A model generated the notes under the pieces. The model was not told where the DNA came from, did no database searches, and saw nothing but the letters and a program-made list of their open reading frames with translations. The position numbers and the translations under genes were made by a program. From NCBI GenBank assembly GCA_963573385.1, contig CAUYLG010065913.1:1-64000 (forward strand): a stretch of 64,000 nt of DNA. The letters run 5' to 3'. Below, one piece after another: positions 38,174 to 52,408 of this stretch. This DNA is from Cacajao melanocephalus (taxonomy: Eukaryota; Chordata; Mammalia; Primates; Pitheciidae). Positions within the stretch are counted from its first letter, which is position 1; each line of letters opens with the position of its first letter.

Positions 38174-38367
38174 GTGATTAAAGCAGTAGAGGAAGGCTAT
38201 CGTTTGCCAAGCCCCATGGATTGTCCTGCTGCTCTATATCAATTAATGCTGGATTGCTGGCAGAAAGACCGAAATAGCAGGCCCAAGTTTGATGACATAG
38301 TCAACATGTTGGACAAGCTGATACGTAACCCAAGTAGTTTGAAGACTCTGGTTAATGCATCATGCAG
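38174..38367 (+). CDS. EPHA5: EPHA5 coding exon, kinase C-lobe end and linker (194 bp)
   Basis: Acceptor AG at 38172-38173, donor GTAAAA at 38368; phase 0 to phase 2. It encodes residues 887-950 and begins the split Arg951. It completes the kinase domain ([16 protein letters not shown] includes the conserved Arg near the domain end; the domain ends about 936) and starts the kinase-SAM linker ([13 protein letters not shown]). The donor site, followed by AAA, is weaker than the other donors seen here. An in-frame ATG a few bases upstream is not a start. Confidence 0.98.
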
Positions 38368-39974
38368 GTAAAAGGCCAGATTTGAATGATTTTCTAGAAT
38401 GTATAATTCAGATTGATGTCACAAATATTTTATCAATTAAGTCATTCTTGTATTGACATTAATCTATGAGTCTATATGACACTAATTTATTTGAATATAG
38501 TTTTTGCATGTTACTCTCACAATAAATGAAATAAGTGATTAAATGATAATTAAAAGCACCTATACCTAATCTAATAGTGTAACATGCCAGGTCCAGAAAA
38601 AAATGAACTGTAGACACGTTCAGGTATCATTAAAGAAAAAAAAAACTTAAATGTGTGTATATTCATGCATTTTGAAGGATATGTGAGGAGGAGGAATATA
38701 AGATTATAACATAAGGACAAGCCAGTTAAGCACTGATATATTTTAAACCAGAGATAGCTGACATTAATTACTCTTTGATTTCTTTAGAATACATTTAGTC
38801 GTCATATTTTAGGGACATTGACAATTTTAGGGACCCTTTTGCTCTTATCCAGTTGCACACAGATTTTTGGTTAATTATTTAGTCTGCAGTTTGAATGAGA
38901 TTTAAAACTGATAAATGAGTAATCTTGTGGAGAAAATTTATGTGAGTAAATGAGCATATTTTTTACTTTTCTGAATAGCACATAAATGCATTTATATAAT
39001 GTTTTATATTTGTAAAGCATTCCTTTCTCTTTATCTGAAAAACAGAATTATCTTCTCAAAAAATAAATCAGTTTGATTCTGTACTAGAAAATTTACCAGA
39101 TTGTTATTTTCACTATGTTTGAGGCAGTTGTCTATTTTTACAAGTGTTATGTCAGTAACTAAATTGGCTGCCTATTAACATAGACTAAAACAGAAACAAT
39201 TTGTTGATCAAGTTATAAAAGTTCTATGATTCTGACATAACATTTGTTTACTAGATGAAAAGTCATTTTAAATACAAATGAGGAATGAATCTTCAAACTC
39301 TGTTCAAGCATCATTAACTTCCTGTGGTAGCAAACGAAGAATGTATCTTCTTAGCAATTATTCCTTATGTTGTTCCCCAAATATCTCCTTTTAAATTTCT
39401 TACTGTCATGTAAAATATTAAGACTTTCTCTCATCTGCTTGTTTAAATTTTATTACATTATCACAAATGGACATACAAAAGGAGTAAAAAAATACTTAAT
39501 GTTCTAAATTCTATTAATTTATATAGGCATCATCATTATAATTTGAGAGCATTTAAAACATTTCTAAGTATACAATCTATAGGATTCAGCTTTCTACATT
39601 TTGTTTAAACAGAGTTTGCTTTAAGACCAACTGTACCACTCATTACCTTTCCTTTATTCGGTTATCTGCATATCCTGACTCTAAAAATTGTTAGTTCATG
39701 GTCCATTGTCTCACTCTTTCTCCATCCCTACCTACCTCACCATGTAGATAACATATCAAATATCTTGAATTGTTTTCCTTCAATGATTTTATTCTCAAAT
39801 CTACCTTGTACTCTTTTTTTCCATGCTTATATTCTAGACCTTGCTATTATCAAAATTGCAATTCTTTCATATTTCAATTTTAAGATTTTACTCTCCAACT
39901 GTGTCTTTCTGCATTTCTCTTTCTAACAATTCATGCCTAATGGCTAAAAATCACTATAACATATTCATGTATTC

Positions 39975-40470
39975 ATGTAACATCTATTTACCTTTATACT
40001 GTGTGTCATGCTGGGGCTTGGTGCTGAGGATACAGCATTAAGCAAATAGACCTAAGTATTTGCCTTTATGAAGCCAATACACTGTTGAGCGAAAAACACT
40101 GAACAAAGTAAAGCTTCAAAACCAAATGTGTGTTTGGTTTTGCAGTGGGGAGTGAGAGTAGAATTCAAGATGAATACTATAAGGCTAGATTGGTTGTGCA
40201 GGTGAGACATGATGACATCTTGAAATAAGGTGGTAGTAATACTAAATGCGAGAGAAGTGATCGGCTGTACAATATATTGGAAGTTGAATAGGTGGTATGC
40301 ACAATGATAGATTTTGAGAAAAATGAGGAAAGGGAAGAGGTGGACTGTTGTATCATAATATAACGGGGAGGACTTCAGGGCATACGGATGTGGAGAAGAT
40401 GGGAAGTGTGGTTTTGGACCTGCGGTCATATTTCTGTCAGAAATATAGAGGCACAAAATAGGCATATGGA
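39975..40470 (-). mobile_element. L2 LINE 3' end, antisense
   Basis: The antisense L2 3' end reads 'gtgtcatgctggggcttggt' then 'gctgaggatacagcattaag' and a degraded purine-rich continuation. Divergence increases to the right. Confidence 0.6.
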
Positions 40471-40690
40471 TACAGAAGAATCTTAATTTGGAGATAAACA
40501 TTTTTAACAAGTAGATACTTTTTAAAGACATGAAAGTGCGTAAAATTCTTTACAGTGGAGTTATAGCCTAAAAAGAAAAGTATAAGGCCAAGTCCTGGCT
40601 CCTTTTGAGTTTTAAAGTGAGGGAAAAAAAGTAGCAGGCAAAAGAGATTGAGGAGAATACAGCAGCATGCATAAACATACACTGATACAC

Positions 40691-41094
40691 AGGAAAATGT
40701 GGCACATATACACCACGGAATACTATGCAGCCATAAAAAACGATGAGTTTGTGTCCTTTGTAGGGACATAGATGAACCTGGAAATCATCATTCTCAGCAA
40801 ACTGACACAAGAACAGAAAATCAAACACTGCATGTTCTCACTCATAGGCGGGTGTTGAACAATGAAAACACATGAACACAGGGAGGGGACCAACCCACAC
40901 TGAGGTCTGTTATGTGGAACTAATGGAGGGACAGCGGGGGGGTGGGGAGTTGGGGAGGGATAACATGGGGAGAACTGCCAGATATAGGTTATGGGGAGGA
41001 AGTTAGCAAACCACATTGCCATGTGTGTACCTATGCAACAATCTTACATGTTCTTCACATGTACCCCAAAGCCTAAAATGCAATAAAAATAAAA
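40691..41094 (+). mobile_element. LINE-1 3' fragment with ORF2 C-terminal end, sense
   Basis: Sense L1: the last part of ORF2 (about 40691-40858) joins the 3' UTR with its G-rich stretch (40926-40965) and terminal region ending in an AATAAAAATAAAAT tail near 41094. 5'-truncated. Its wording (for example 'aacatggggagaactgccag') parallels the antisense L1 at 12.0-13.1 kb. Confidence 0.95.
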
Positions 41095-41110
41095 TACACA
41101 CACACACACA
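41095..41110 (+). repeat. (AC)n run at L1 tail
   Basis: Eight AC units directly after the L1 A-tail, a common site for microsatellite birth. Confidence 0.93.
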
Positions 41111-41186
41111 AAATTGTGATTTTAAAAATGTTGAGACAATGTAGGATTTCAAGAGTGAGGTGGGAGGTGGTAGTGGTGTTGGTTGA

Positions 41187-41372
<186 letters not shown>

Positions 41373-42615
41373 GAAAAGTGATGATAGATTATGGCAAAAT
41401 AGAGATCATTGCCCATCTCAACTAGAATGATTTTATAAAATTGGTTTTGAAGAAACTACACTCAAATGTAAATGGAATGTAAGAGAGTGGAGAAAACCTG
41501 AGTAGAAAGAAACGTATTTTTTGTCCTTTGCTTATAGTTGCAATTTATTTAACTAAATTTCACATGTAAATTTACATGATGGACAAGTAAATTATTTTTG
41601 ATGTTTAGTTTCCTTTCGCCATTTTTTTCTGAGTATTTCTTTAAGATACATTTCTAAAAGTCATCATCATCACTATATCATTATTATTGGCCAAAGGGAA
41701 TGAATGTAGTGACGTTAAAAGCATCTTTTGATTTAGCCGTTTAAGTTTTGGTTTGTATTTGGGGTTACACTTTGTTTTTCATGTTCTGCCACTCCCAGGT
41801 GAATTAAGAAGCACTCTATATAAGAGCATAAAATAAATGATAAGTAGTTCCTTATCTTGCAGAGAAATTTACTTAAATGAGCATAAGTTCCTCTAGCAAG
41901 TCTATAATTGATTGGCTTTGCACAAATTATCCCACATATCTATAGTGGGTAACATTTTCCTTATCTTCATAAACAAAAGAGTAGTATATCTAAATCATTA
42001 CATGACAATATTTGGTAGACTGATTTTTAGAGAAATACTATATTTATAGCAAAATTGAGTGGAAAGTACAGAGATCTCCCATGTACCCTTTACCCTCCAC
42101 ATATGTAGCCTTCCCCCACCCCATTATCAGCATCAACCACTAGAATGACACATTTATTACCATTGATGAACCTGTATTAACACATAATTATCAGCCAAGG
42201 CCCATAATTTACATTAGCGTTCACTGTTGGTGTTGTACATTTTACAGCTTTAGACAAATGCGTCCACCATTATATTATCATAGAGAGTAGTTTTCTTGTT
42301 CTAAAAATTCTCTGTGTTCATCTATTAGTACTACATGAAATTTTTAACTATTGCTTTGTTTTACATAAAATTTACTTATCAACACATTAATAAGTCCTCA
42401 TATTAAGTCCTCATTACTTACAGATAAAATAATCTCAGTAGACTGATTTTGTGTTCTCCTGGATTTTATTTTCTCCCATATTAGCATTTGCATACTTTCC
42501 CCTTATAAATATACTTAGAGACTCAAAGATCCATTGAATATGGGTTAACATTAGTAAATTGTGTTATGAAAGAATTAAATTGTTACTTATAATATTTATG
42601 TTTTATGTGTTTTAG

Positions 42616-42771
42616 AGTATCTAATTTATTGGCAGAACATAGCCCGCTAGGATCTGGGGCCTACAGATCAGTAGGTGAATGGCTAGAGGCAATCAAGATG
42701 GGCCGGTATACAGAGATTTTCATGGAAAATGGATACAGTTCAATGGATGCTGTGGCTCAGGTGACCTTGGA
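42616..42771 (+). CDS. EPHA5: EPHA5 coding exon, SAM domain first part (156 bp)
   Basis: Acceptor AG at 42614-42615, donor GTGAGT at 42772; phase 2 to phase 2. It completes Arg951, encodes residues 952-1002 and starts Glu1003. After a short linker it opens the SAM domain (about 965-1029): [20 protein letters not shown], then Tyr991 in [17 protein letters not shown] domains mediate protein-protein contacts and tune receptor clustering. This wording differs strongly from EPHA3 in the same region and is the best evidence that the gene is EPHA5. Confidence 0.98.
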
Positions 42772-44923
42772 GTGAGTAATTTTTCTGATAATTTTTACAT
42801 AATTGCTGGGGCGAGAAAAATTGTTCAGAATCCAATCTGGATGAGGTCACGGGAAATCAGTTAACCTTTGTGGATTTGTGGCAGCTCTCAAAGAAGCCTC
42901 ATCATCTTTAGCCTGTATTGTTAACAACTGCATGGTTAATACTACATGTGGCCAGTATCTTTCCTTCTTTGCTTCAAACAAACAACGTTTGAGTATTTGA
43001 GTAATTGGAATAACAGCTCCTTGGCAAAATACTGGTATTTTGTGTTGTGGAAAAAATGTTTTCTTGACAAGTTTTTTTTTTATACTGATATCTATGTTAT
43101 ATGAATGTAAATACAAAACAAAGTAAACTGTAAGCACAATTGGTGTGGCTAGTCCTACATAAGGACCAAACATATTTTACATTTCGGCTCTCTACGATGA
43201 ATACCAAGGTAACAACAGCTTAAACAAAGCTTCCCTAGCAGGATCTCGTTTAATTCATAAGTGGTGTACCTTAAATTCCTGCAATCTAAGGATATATCAA
43301 ATCCTGCTTCTGATGTGTCATTTGGTACAGTCTCAGTGGAACCAATTGTGCCCTTTTCTGTTTGCACGGTTAAGATAAAATTTATCAAATCTTATTAAAT
43401 AAAAATCACTAAAGTTAAATATTAAATTCTTTAAGGTTGTAAGTTGTTTGTACTTTATTATATACTCTGTACATGTAGTTGTTTTAGCTTAATTGTTATT
43501 TGTGAAGATTAACTGTCCTTATGGTGGTTCCATCTAGATTTCTTTAACATTAATGTTTTAACCTGTGAATATAATGATAACTTCAAATTACCTGCCAATT
43601 CAAAGGTTAAAATATCGTAAGGTTTAGAAAATGATAGTATATTCTGAAGCACTAAACCATAGTTGTGATTTCATTGTTACACGTGATATGAATATTAAGC
43701 AGTTCTTTCTTACCATCTCTATTATTCTGGCATTCTTTGATTCATTGAATTCACTGCTCATCCTCCACAAAAGGTAACAGGGTACCACCATTTATCACCA
43801 ATTAATGTCACATTCTCAGCGTTCTCTTCCTTCATACTGATAACTAAAAGGATCTGAAATCACAACCACTCAGCTTGCTTTCTTAATTTACTGAATCCCA
43901 TTCTCATGGTCCACCAAATCATATCTACTTGATGACACATATGCTTTGTCCATTTTTTATTTGGACACTCAAGGAACCCATTTGTGCTATATTTAAAGTA
44001 GTATACTGAAAAGTTTACTGATAATTTAAAACTATTTTTACATGATTGCTATTTAATTTTTCAGTAAAAGTGGTCATTTTAATTTATTAAAGTCATTTGT
44101 CATTTTATATTAAAATGATATTGTAGGTATTTCTTCTACCCAATGTCAGATTACTTGTAAATATATAATAAAATTATTTGCATTAAACAATGTCTCTTTT
44201 TTTAATTAAAACAGCATATTTTATGTATATAGTTACATCTACATTTTTTATTCTTCGTTCAAAAAATAGTTATAATCACAAATTATAGCTTTTGTATTAG
44301 CTACTTGTGTTTTACTTATATCTTTGGGGTCCCAAAATACTATAAATATGTTGAATATTTTAGCATTATAGTGTCAAATTTTATTACTCCTATTTTTTCC
44401 TGTTTCTTTCCTATCTGCTCCTCTATCCCCAAATGCACTTTATTTTTTGTTTTCTTTCAAGCCCTAATAACCTCTTCTGTCTTCTTATAATGATTCTTCT
44501 CCAGCTTACTGCCTCTTGCAGTTTTTCCTTCTTTCAAACCTTATGTCTTGTAATTCATTTACTCTGACCAGAATAGTAAAGTTACATTAGGAGACCTGCC
44601 CATTTTCCCATTCAGGAAATATTGTCTCCATATGAGACCAAATTCCTGGGGGTCATAATCATTAATACATTTCTTACTAGGAACTGGGCTAGCAGACCCT
44701 CACTACAATAAACCTGGTTTTTCTGGAGAGTACAGACCCTTTAAATTTAACTACATGCTCCCTTATTTACTGTGCTCTCCACTATATTTTTTTCAACTGT
44801 AAGAACACTTATGAAAACATTATGTTAAGTAAGTCACAAAATAGGGAGTAATCAGTTACTTCTTTGGCCAAACATTTTTTTTTAAAAAAACAGTTCATCT
44901 GTGCATTTTTCCTACTCTTCATC

Positions 44924-44940
44924 CAAAAAAAAAAAAAAAA
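44924..44940 (+). repeat. Poly(A) run
   Basis: Seventeen consecutive A bases with no recognisable retroelement attached; homopolymer only. Confidence 0.9.
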
Positions 44941-47900
44941 GGGCAGCCATTGCTAAGGACTAATGGCAAAGGAGATGGAATTATCAGCAAAGGACAAAGA
45001 CAAGCTCTCAAAACACCTTGATACTGATTTTTCACACATAGTCTTTACCCCATACCTAAGTATTAATTTTATGAAGGCTGTATAATATAGAATATAATTC
45101 TTAGAGTTATTGTTAGAAATAATAGAAGCTGAGAATGGAAGAATGCATTCATAACTGTTTTAAATACTTAGGAAAAATGTGAAAGTCAATACATATAAAG
45201 CAAATGGTCTAACTGCCATATTTAATAAATACACTGTAATTTGTGACATCAAATTTGTTTGCATAGTGGGTTTTAGAAAAAATATATACAGTTTTTCAGA
45301 ACCACATACTTTGGTTGAAAATCTCCATCACAAAGGTTTAATTTCACTTATTTATGGATTGTTGCCCGTACATGCATGTATAACTAAATATTGAAAGGTA
45401 ATGAAGAACTTGGAGGTATCAGAGTCAAAACATATTCATGAAAGAGACTTTCAATCTTAGATGTGTTTTTCTGCTACTCTTTGTGCCTAAAATACTTTAT
45501 GTTCAGTATTCATATGAAAACAATTGTGGCAGTAATGGTGCAAACTATCTCATCTTGATTAAGTGCAGCGAATTATTGTCAATAGGGATAATTGTGAGCT
45601 TGAGGTGAGTTGAAAATCGAATCCAAAGGTTTCAGTTAAGGACAGAATCAGAGTGACTTCTTAAACTTCTTTTCAGACCAGTACTGTCAACTTTTGCTTG
45701 TTCGGAAAATGAGCAAAATCCAATGAATTTAAATATTATACCAATTGTATATAAGCTGAAGAGGTTCCTGTTAGCATCAGTTACTAGATTAGAGTCTTAA
45801 ACTAATAAAATGAAAGTTTTCAAAATCCAGAGCCAAAATCTTGACAGATTAATTCAAATAAATTTATTAACTTATCAACAAGTCATTACGCATGATTTAT
45901 TATATACTTAAAGTACACATAGGAGTACCTACTGTTCTCTGTGTTTCAACCTTCACAATGTCTCATCCATTAAAAACCATTAACAAACTGCGGTTAAATC
46001 TCCTCTTGCCAAATGTAATATATTTATGTTATGCCATGTCTATATCAATGATTGTTAGGGTTCTACAAAGTTAACAAAAAGTGACAAACATACAACTGCA
46101 TGACAAAACTCTGACAAAAGCAATAAATATTGAAGTTTAGGGAATATGTATTAATCTGTCATCTCCCTACTCATATCCAGCCAATGTTGGTGGGGGCTAA
46201 GTACCAGTAATATGGCTAAAAGGTGTGTAAAGTAGAAGGGAGAAGAATGAGCAAGAGAATGAATCATCCATAGATAGATGAATTTAAGCCTGAATGATTA
46301 AGAGTTGGTTCCAACATCAACTATGTACTTTTTTAAATTCTATTTTCATTCTGCCATTTTAACATTAATATCAGTGTATTTCCATTGTTTAATATTATTG
46401 AATAATGTTTGAAAAAATACTGAAATGTAAATGCAACAATGGCAGTTCATAACATTTGCAGTTTTTCTAAAAGTAATCATTTTTTGTCAACAAAACCCAA
46501 ACTATTTTTTATGTAATAATGCCAGTCTCATCATGTTTAGATTAATAAGCCTATATGGAAATATAATTTGTCATCACTAGAATTGACCTTCAGTATTATT
46601 TAAGATTATACATGATCATGATAAAATTTTTGTAATATTTATAATGGGAACACACTTAAGACATTGTGTAATTATAAAATTTTCTACTTTGGAAAATGAA
46701 ATGTAAAAATGCATATATTTTACCATTTCCAAATTATGTTTCAAAAATTATTGTAAATAGGGCTGCAATATCATTATTTTTTACTTCCATCAAATTTCTG
46801 CAATTACTGCTAAGTTTACTATTTAATATGTGATTTAAGTAGCAAAATGGGAATTACTGGAAATAAGAAATGTGAGACTAAGCTACATAAAAGATTGTAC
46901 CATATTTAGCAATATTTTAACAATTATTTAACCTTTACCATAAACATTTTCTAATACTGTGTTAATTCTCATCTGTAGTTTTATTAAAAAATATTTAAAA
47001 GGATTTCAAAAGAAATTACTTACCTGCTGAGAACAATTTTAACTTGCGTAAATAACCCTGTGTCTCCACGTTTTCACTCAAAATCACATTGTTTAAAGGT
47101 ACATGTACATTGGATGCATTATTATAATTATCCTGTCCTCTAAATCTCCGTACCTTAATTTGACAGTTTTTGAAATGAAAGGTCAGATTTAAAGAAAAAC
47201 AACAGAATTTCATTAAAGAAGACACCATTTATGACAGTATGTAAAATTCAATGTTTTATTTCTATAATTCCATTTCTCCTCTGGGGAGATGGGAGTTAGG
47301 ATGAGATGAAAAGGAAAGAGAGAGAAATAAAAAGAAAAGGAGAAAGAGAATTTCTCTGCTGTGACCCTCAACATTCATCTCGGGATAATCAGATAATAAA
47401 TTATTCTTAAAATAAAATTTTATCCTTAGTTCATGTTAAAATTCAAACAAATTTAACTTAAAATCTGTAAGTACAAAATGTTCTGACAAAGTACAAATTT
47501 TAGTTTTCTATAAACACAAACTATACCCACATTTATTAATCAAATACAATTCCTCAAAATTCTTTAATATGATACAGTTATCATGAAAAATTTAAATTAT
47601 CAAAGCATTGAGTGAGCTAGAGTCTGTCTTGTGGTCAAGTCATATCAAGATGATTAAATTATATTTATATCTAATATAAAAAGTTAAGGCATTAGAAATG
47701 AAACTAAGTCACTAGTGATTTGATAACCTCTAGATAAAACCAAGAGTTGAAATATGGAACACATACACACTTCAAATTTAAGTTTTGTGATTGTGTGTAT
47801 AAATTCCCTGTTTGAAGGGGAACTTAAGTCATTCAGAATAAACTGTAATGGTTATTTTCAAAAGCTTATTTCTAATAATTAGCATAGGAATCATGAATCA

Positions 47901-48289
47901 TGCAATTTAAGTGTATGTACTATTACATCCGTATTTCCCAATTTGGATTCATAAGTCTGGGTTTGTAAAACATATGATAAAGCACATGTTTTAAAACTTT
48001 GTTTATAGTCCTAATTAAATTATCCAGCAGAGATTGTTTTCAGGTTAAGTAATTTAAAATTTTCATCCTTTTTCTCTTGGCTGTGATCCAATTTGCTAGG
48101 AACACCCATGAATACCCGCATCTACATAATTCTTCATGATTAATAAGTTACATGTGGAAACATGAGAATATTAGCACATAACAGAAACTACTACGAAGTA
48201 TAGATTTGGTGACCATAGCCTCAGGCAAAGTATGTGTTTCATTCCCTTCATTAGACATTTTCTTTCAGAATTTTGGATGTTTTAAATTA

Positions 48290-48395
48290 CATTTACAGAG
48301 TTCTCATTTTACAGATGAATAAATTATTACATATAGTTTGAAGTGATTTACTCAAAATTGTCTCTTAGAATAATCATAAATTAAGAATATAGAAT
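48290..48395 (-). mobile_element. MIR-like remnant, antisense
   Basis: Antisense MIR core 'tctcattttacagatgaata' followed by a degraded 'gtgatttactcaaaattgtc'. Confidence 0.5.
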
Positions 48396-48575
48396 TGGGT
48401 GTCAGGTACCTGATATTAGCTCCAATTTGGTTGCTCATTTGGCTGTGTTATATAGCTAAGTAATTCAAATTATCTAAGTCTTTGTTCCTTCATCCATAAA
48501 AGGAAATTTAAAAATCTGTATAATGGGGTTATTGATATTTCTAGCATACAGGACAATGTCTATTAAGTCTCACCA
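48395..48575 (+). mobile_element. MIR SINE, sense
   Basis: Sense MIR: 'gctccaatttggttgctcat', 'ggctgtgttatatagctaag', 'gttccttcatccataaaagg', 'gtataatggggttattgata' and 'agcatacaggacaatgtcta', in consensus order. Confidence 0.72.
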
Positions 48576-48665
48576 ATATACTTAGGTCTAAATTAGCGCA
48601 TAAATATGTTTATAAATTAGTGCATACATATGTTTATAAAGTTTCACCAATTTATATGTGTGTAA

Positions 48666-48711
<46 letters not shown>
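48666..48711 (+). repeat. (TA)n(CA)n(TA)n microsatellite
   Basis: TA run, about twelve CA units, then a TA run. Likely length-polymorphic. Confidence 0.97.
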
Positions 48712-50393
48712 GGTAATGCTTCTCAAGCAGGGGAGATTTTGTCACTTAGGGTAAAATTGGCAATGACAATTTGTCTTGTCAAAATGAAAGCTCTTCTGGT
48801 ATACAGTGGGCAGAGGCCAAGGATGCAGCCAAATATTCTACAATGCATAAGGCAGTGCCTCTACCCCAGAGAATTACCCAGCCTATAACGTTAACAGGGT
48901 CAAGGCTGAGAAACTCTGGTTTAGTTGAAATGAGACCAGATCAAGCTTGTGTCTCTTTTATTCCTTGTTTGGTCTGTAATTAGCTATTTTATAGTGTATT
49001 TCATTATTAATAATAATGATTTGGTTTAAAAGCTACTTTTTACTGATGTTTGAGTTTCCCTGAGGATTGTCTCCATGCCATTTCTATCAATATTATTATT
49101 TTTATATTCTAATCTGGTATCCTTTAGTTGTAACAATTTTTAAGCTTACTGTTTAACATCCACATTCTAAAAAAAAAAATATGTTTCCATCACAAATATC
49201 AATAGCTTTTTTTTTTGGTGGCTACTTGTCATTTTCTAAAACTCTCATAACAAATCAAGAAATCATAAAAGGAAAAGAAAACTAAGATATTACATCATCC
49301 TTTAATTTTTATTCCCCAATAGTTAAGAGTTTTCTTTGAATTCAAAGAAAAAGTGAAACAATTCAGTTTTTACCTGTAATGATTCTAATGTCTAATGTCA
49401 TTAATTCCATAGAACTCTAATAAAATCTGAAATTATTACACACACTGAATGGAAAAAGAGTCCACTTTTCACATAATGTGTTTAAGAAGGTAGTTACCTA
49501 GAGAAAACTAACATGACAAATATCTTTAGAATTTTGAATTGTTAATGCTTATTTTTTCTATAATTAAGGCTTATTATTTGCCAAACATACATAACAAATA
49601 CATACTTTAGGGGAATAAGATTCCTAAATATCCTGTAGAATAACATTTAAAACCATGGTCACTTACCTTGAGCTCCGTAATATCTTGTTAGTTTAGAAAT
49701 CTAAATATTCATAATTTTCTTTTGAATAACAAGCTTGTTGAAAAAAATGCACAGAAGTATCTTGAATGAAAAGTCTTCTGAAAGCATGTAATCTTCAGCA
49801 TGCTCTAAATGCCAGCAGAGTTTAGATGCTATTTGGTAAAGAAAAAAAGTCCTGTTACTTTTAGTATAAAGTAGAAAATAACATAAAACATTGTTATAAG
49901 AGCAATGTAGTGGTGATTATCTCCTAAAGATATCTGTTGTATAAACTGACTGTATAGAATGAGTCATTTTATGACTTTTCAACTGCTTAGCTGTAAAATA
50001 TTAAAAATCTATTTTAAGCTTCTTTTAGCAAAAAAAAATGTGCTTATGCATATTGTAAATCTGCATTTTCAAAACTTTTCTGTGAAATCGTACCTGTTAA
50101 CTCTTTATCAGTAAGAATGTGCAAATTTATCACCACTCTGCGCCATGAAAATAGTGATGTCCACAAACAAGAGCAAATATGTATTAAATCATTCCTCATT
50201 ACAAATATTTTTTGACTACTAACAGATTTCTGAGGTATAACTTTAGAGCCTACTTTTAAACATTAGACTCTGTGTCTAAATTAGGACTGTAATCTAACTA
50301 GTGTCTGCAGTATGTTTGCCCCTTTGCCAAGTTAAATGTTGAGGTGTGCTACAAATTGAATCAATACATCCAATGTGTGCTTTCTTCATGCAG

Positions 50394-50499
50394 GGATTTG
50401 AGACGGCTTGGAGTGACTCTTGTCGGTCACCAGAAGAAGATCATGAACAGCCTTCAAGAAATGAAGGTGCAGCTGGTAAACGGGATGGTGCCGTTGTAA
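50394..50499 (+). CDS. EPHA5: EPHA5 final coding exon: SAM end, PDZ-binding tail and stop (106 bp coding)
   Basis: Acceptor AG at 50392-50393; the first base completes Glu1003, then 34 residues (1004-1037) and a TAA stop at 50497-50499. [20 protein letters not shown] is the C-terminal SAM helix (to about 1029) and the tail QLVNGMVPL ends in VPL, the PDZ-binding motif. The end NGMVPL is distinctive of EPHA5 (EPHA3 ends NGPVPV as I recall). The reading frame from a local ATG at 50346 is a different frame and not the protein. Confidence 0.98.
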
Positions 50500-51158
50500 C
50501 TTCATGTAAATGTCACTTCTTCAAGTGAATGATTCTGCACTTTGTAAACAACCCTGAGATTTATTTTGACAAAAAAAGGAGGGGGGAGGGAAAACAGTGA
50601 TTTCTAACCTTAGAAAACATTTGACTCAGCCACAGAATTTGTAATCATGGTTTTACTAAAATATCCAGTTCTTAGTCCTTAGTCTTCATTTTTCATGAAG
50701 CAAACATATCTTGCTTTAAAAGGGACATGAGGTTAAACATCATCTTAAGTTACAACTGCAAAATCCTTCCCACTACTTCTACAACATTTTGTACATGAAA
50801 TATATAAATATATAGCACCTTTATAGACTGAACTAAGTCAACCCCTTTCAAAACTTCCAGGGATCTACTTGAAAGGAAATGTTTTATAGCCATTTGTGAG
50901 CTAACAAAAGCTACAGTTTACTGATGTTTACTTCAAGTCTTAATTGTCTACAAAAGTGTATTGAAGAGCAATATGATTAGATTATTTCTTAATAGATATC
51001 TTCTTTTGTAATTTTAAAATGCTGTTATGCAATGATAAGTTATAGAAACTAGTGTATAAACATGTTGCTTGATCAAGAAAAAGTACAATACAGGGTGTAT
51101 ATTTATTTTTTTGTGTTATAAAATTTACTTTTAGTTGCTCTTCTAGAGATTATTAGGT

Positions 51159-51164
51159 AATAAA
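51159..51164 (+). terminator. EPHA5: Candidate proximal poly(A) signal AATAAA
   Basis: Canonical hexamer 660 bases after the stop, followed within 15-40 bases by TGTGTATATACTGTAT. It could give a short 3' UTR isoform. Confidence 0.4.
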
Positions 51165-52383
51165 TGTGTATATACTGTATAATTTGCAATATACCCAGGA
51201 ACTGATTTAAGATGAAGTTCTGTGTGTGTTTGCTTGCACATGTGTGTGTTACCATTCTGCTTGCATTTCTAATAGTGTTTTAATTTTAGCAACATATAGG
51301 AACAAGTGTTCCAGAGTGTAGTATGAATAGGAGAAATAGGGAAGCTGTAAAACAAAATTTAACACATGCTTGTGTCTCTTTTCCTCTCATGTGTCTAAAA
51401 GCTAATCTCTTTATTCACTAAAAGGAAATGTGTATAAGACTAAATCCCCTTTGGCTTTCTAAAAACACTTTGTGATACCTGTGACAATGCAGTTCTTCTA
51501 GCCATTAATCTTGAACCCCTGTAAGAAATTTCACCTTTCTGAGTCCTAAAAAATATCTTGTCAAGCAAAGCTGACACCAGAGGGCACATTTTCAGTAGGA
51601 TGTAGAAGGATTTAACTTGCAGGCTTCTGTTAATGTTGTTAAATCCAGGCACATAGCAGGAAGAATTACCCTTAAGTGTTGATCCTTTGTAACCATTCCT
51701 ATTTGACTCAGTTCGAGAAATTTTGATTCTAAGGCAGCAATGGAATTATGACAAATATAGACATATATATACATACACACACATAAATATATTTGTATAC
51801 ACTTTTTTCCCTTCAGAATTTTATTTCAAGAATTGACAAGTTTTATTTTTTAATGGGTGTTTATTCATTTGTTACTTTCATTTTATATTCAGTTACATGG
51901 CATGGAGATTATTTTAATGAGCCAATCCAAGGTACTATGTAATTGGACTTATTAAGGAATATAAGATATCTTTTATGTATGCTCTATATACCATAAATGA
52001 GGAAGACGTATACTTGTGATACAAATTATACAGTGTATTAGAAATTATACAAAATTTAGTTCCTGAGATAATCAACATTTTGTATTATTACACTTTATAA
52101 AACTCATGGAATGCCATGTGATTATTCAAAAGCAGAGCACTTAAATAAAATACAGCCTACTGATGATTATCAATGTTAATAGTACCATAGAGCAGAGAAG
52201 ACTGAATTAATGAAATTCATCACAAAGATAGCCATGTTGTATTAATGGTACTCTTTTTTCCAAGCACTTGTTTTACTTGAATGTTAGTACATATAAGAAT
52301 AAACTTTTGGGAAATAACTACTTCCTATTCTGCCCAGCCTTTACTTAAGCAAATACCTCTTTTCTAAAGAACCAGGAAACATC

Positions 52384-52408
52384 AAAACAACAATAACAAC
52401 AACAACAA
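52384..52408 (+). repeat. (CAA)n simple repeat in 3' UTR
   Basis: Imperfect CAA/AAC run in the inferred 3' UTR. Confidence 0.9.

Larger units (their letters stand above)
42772..50393 (+). other. EPHA5: EPHA5 last intron, 7.6 kb
   Basis: Phase 2 intron, GT at 42772 to AG at 50393. It holds a poly(A) run (44924-44940), MIR pieces near 48.3-48.6 kb and a TA/CA array (48666-48711). The rest, including 42780-44900, 44950-48280 and 48720-50390, is AT-rich with no feature I can name. Confidence 0.85.

Noticed and set aside
50346..50528. 60-codon frame over the last exon
   Set aside because: It reads the exon in another frame; the phase-2 frame gives the SAM domain end and a proper TAA stop.
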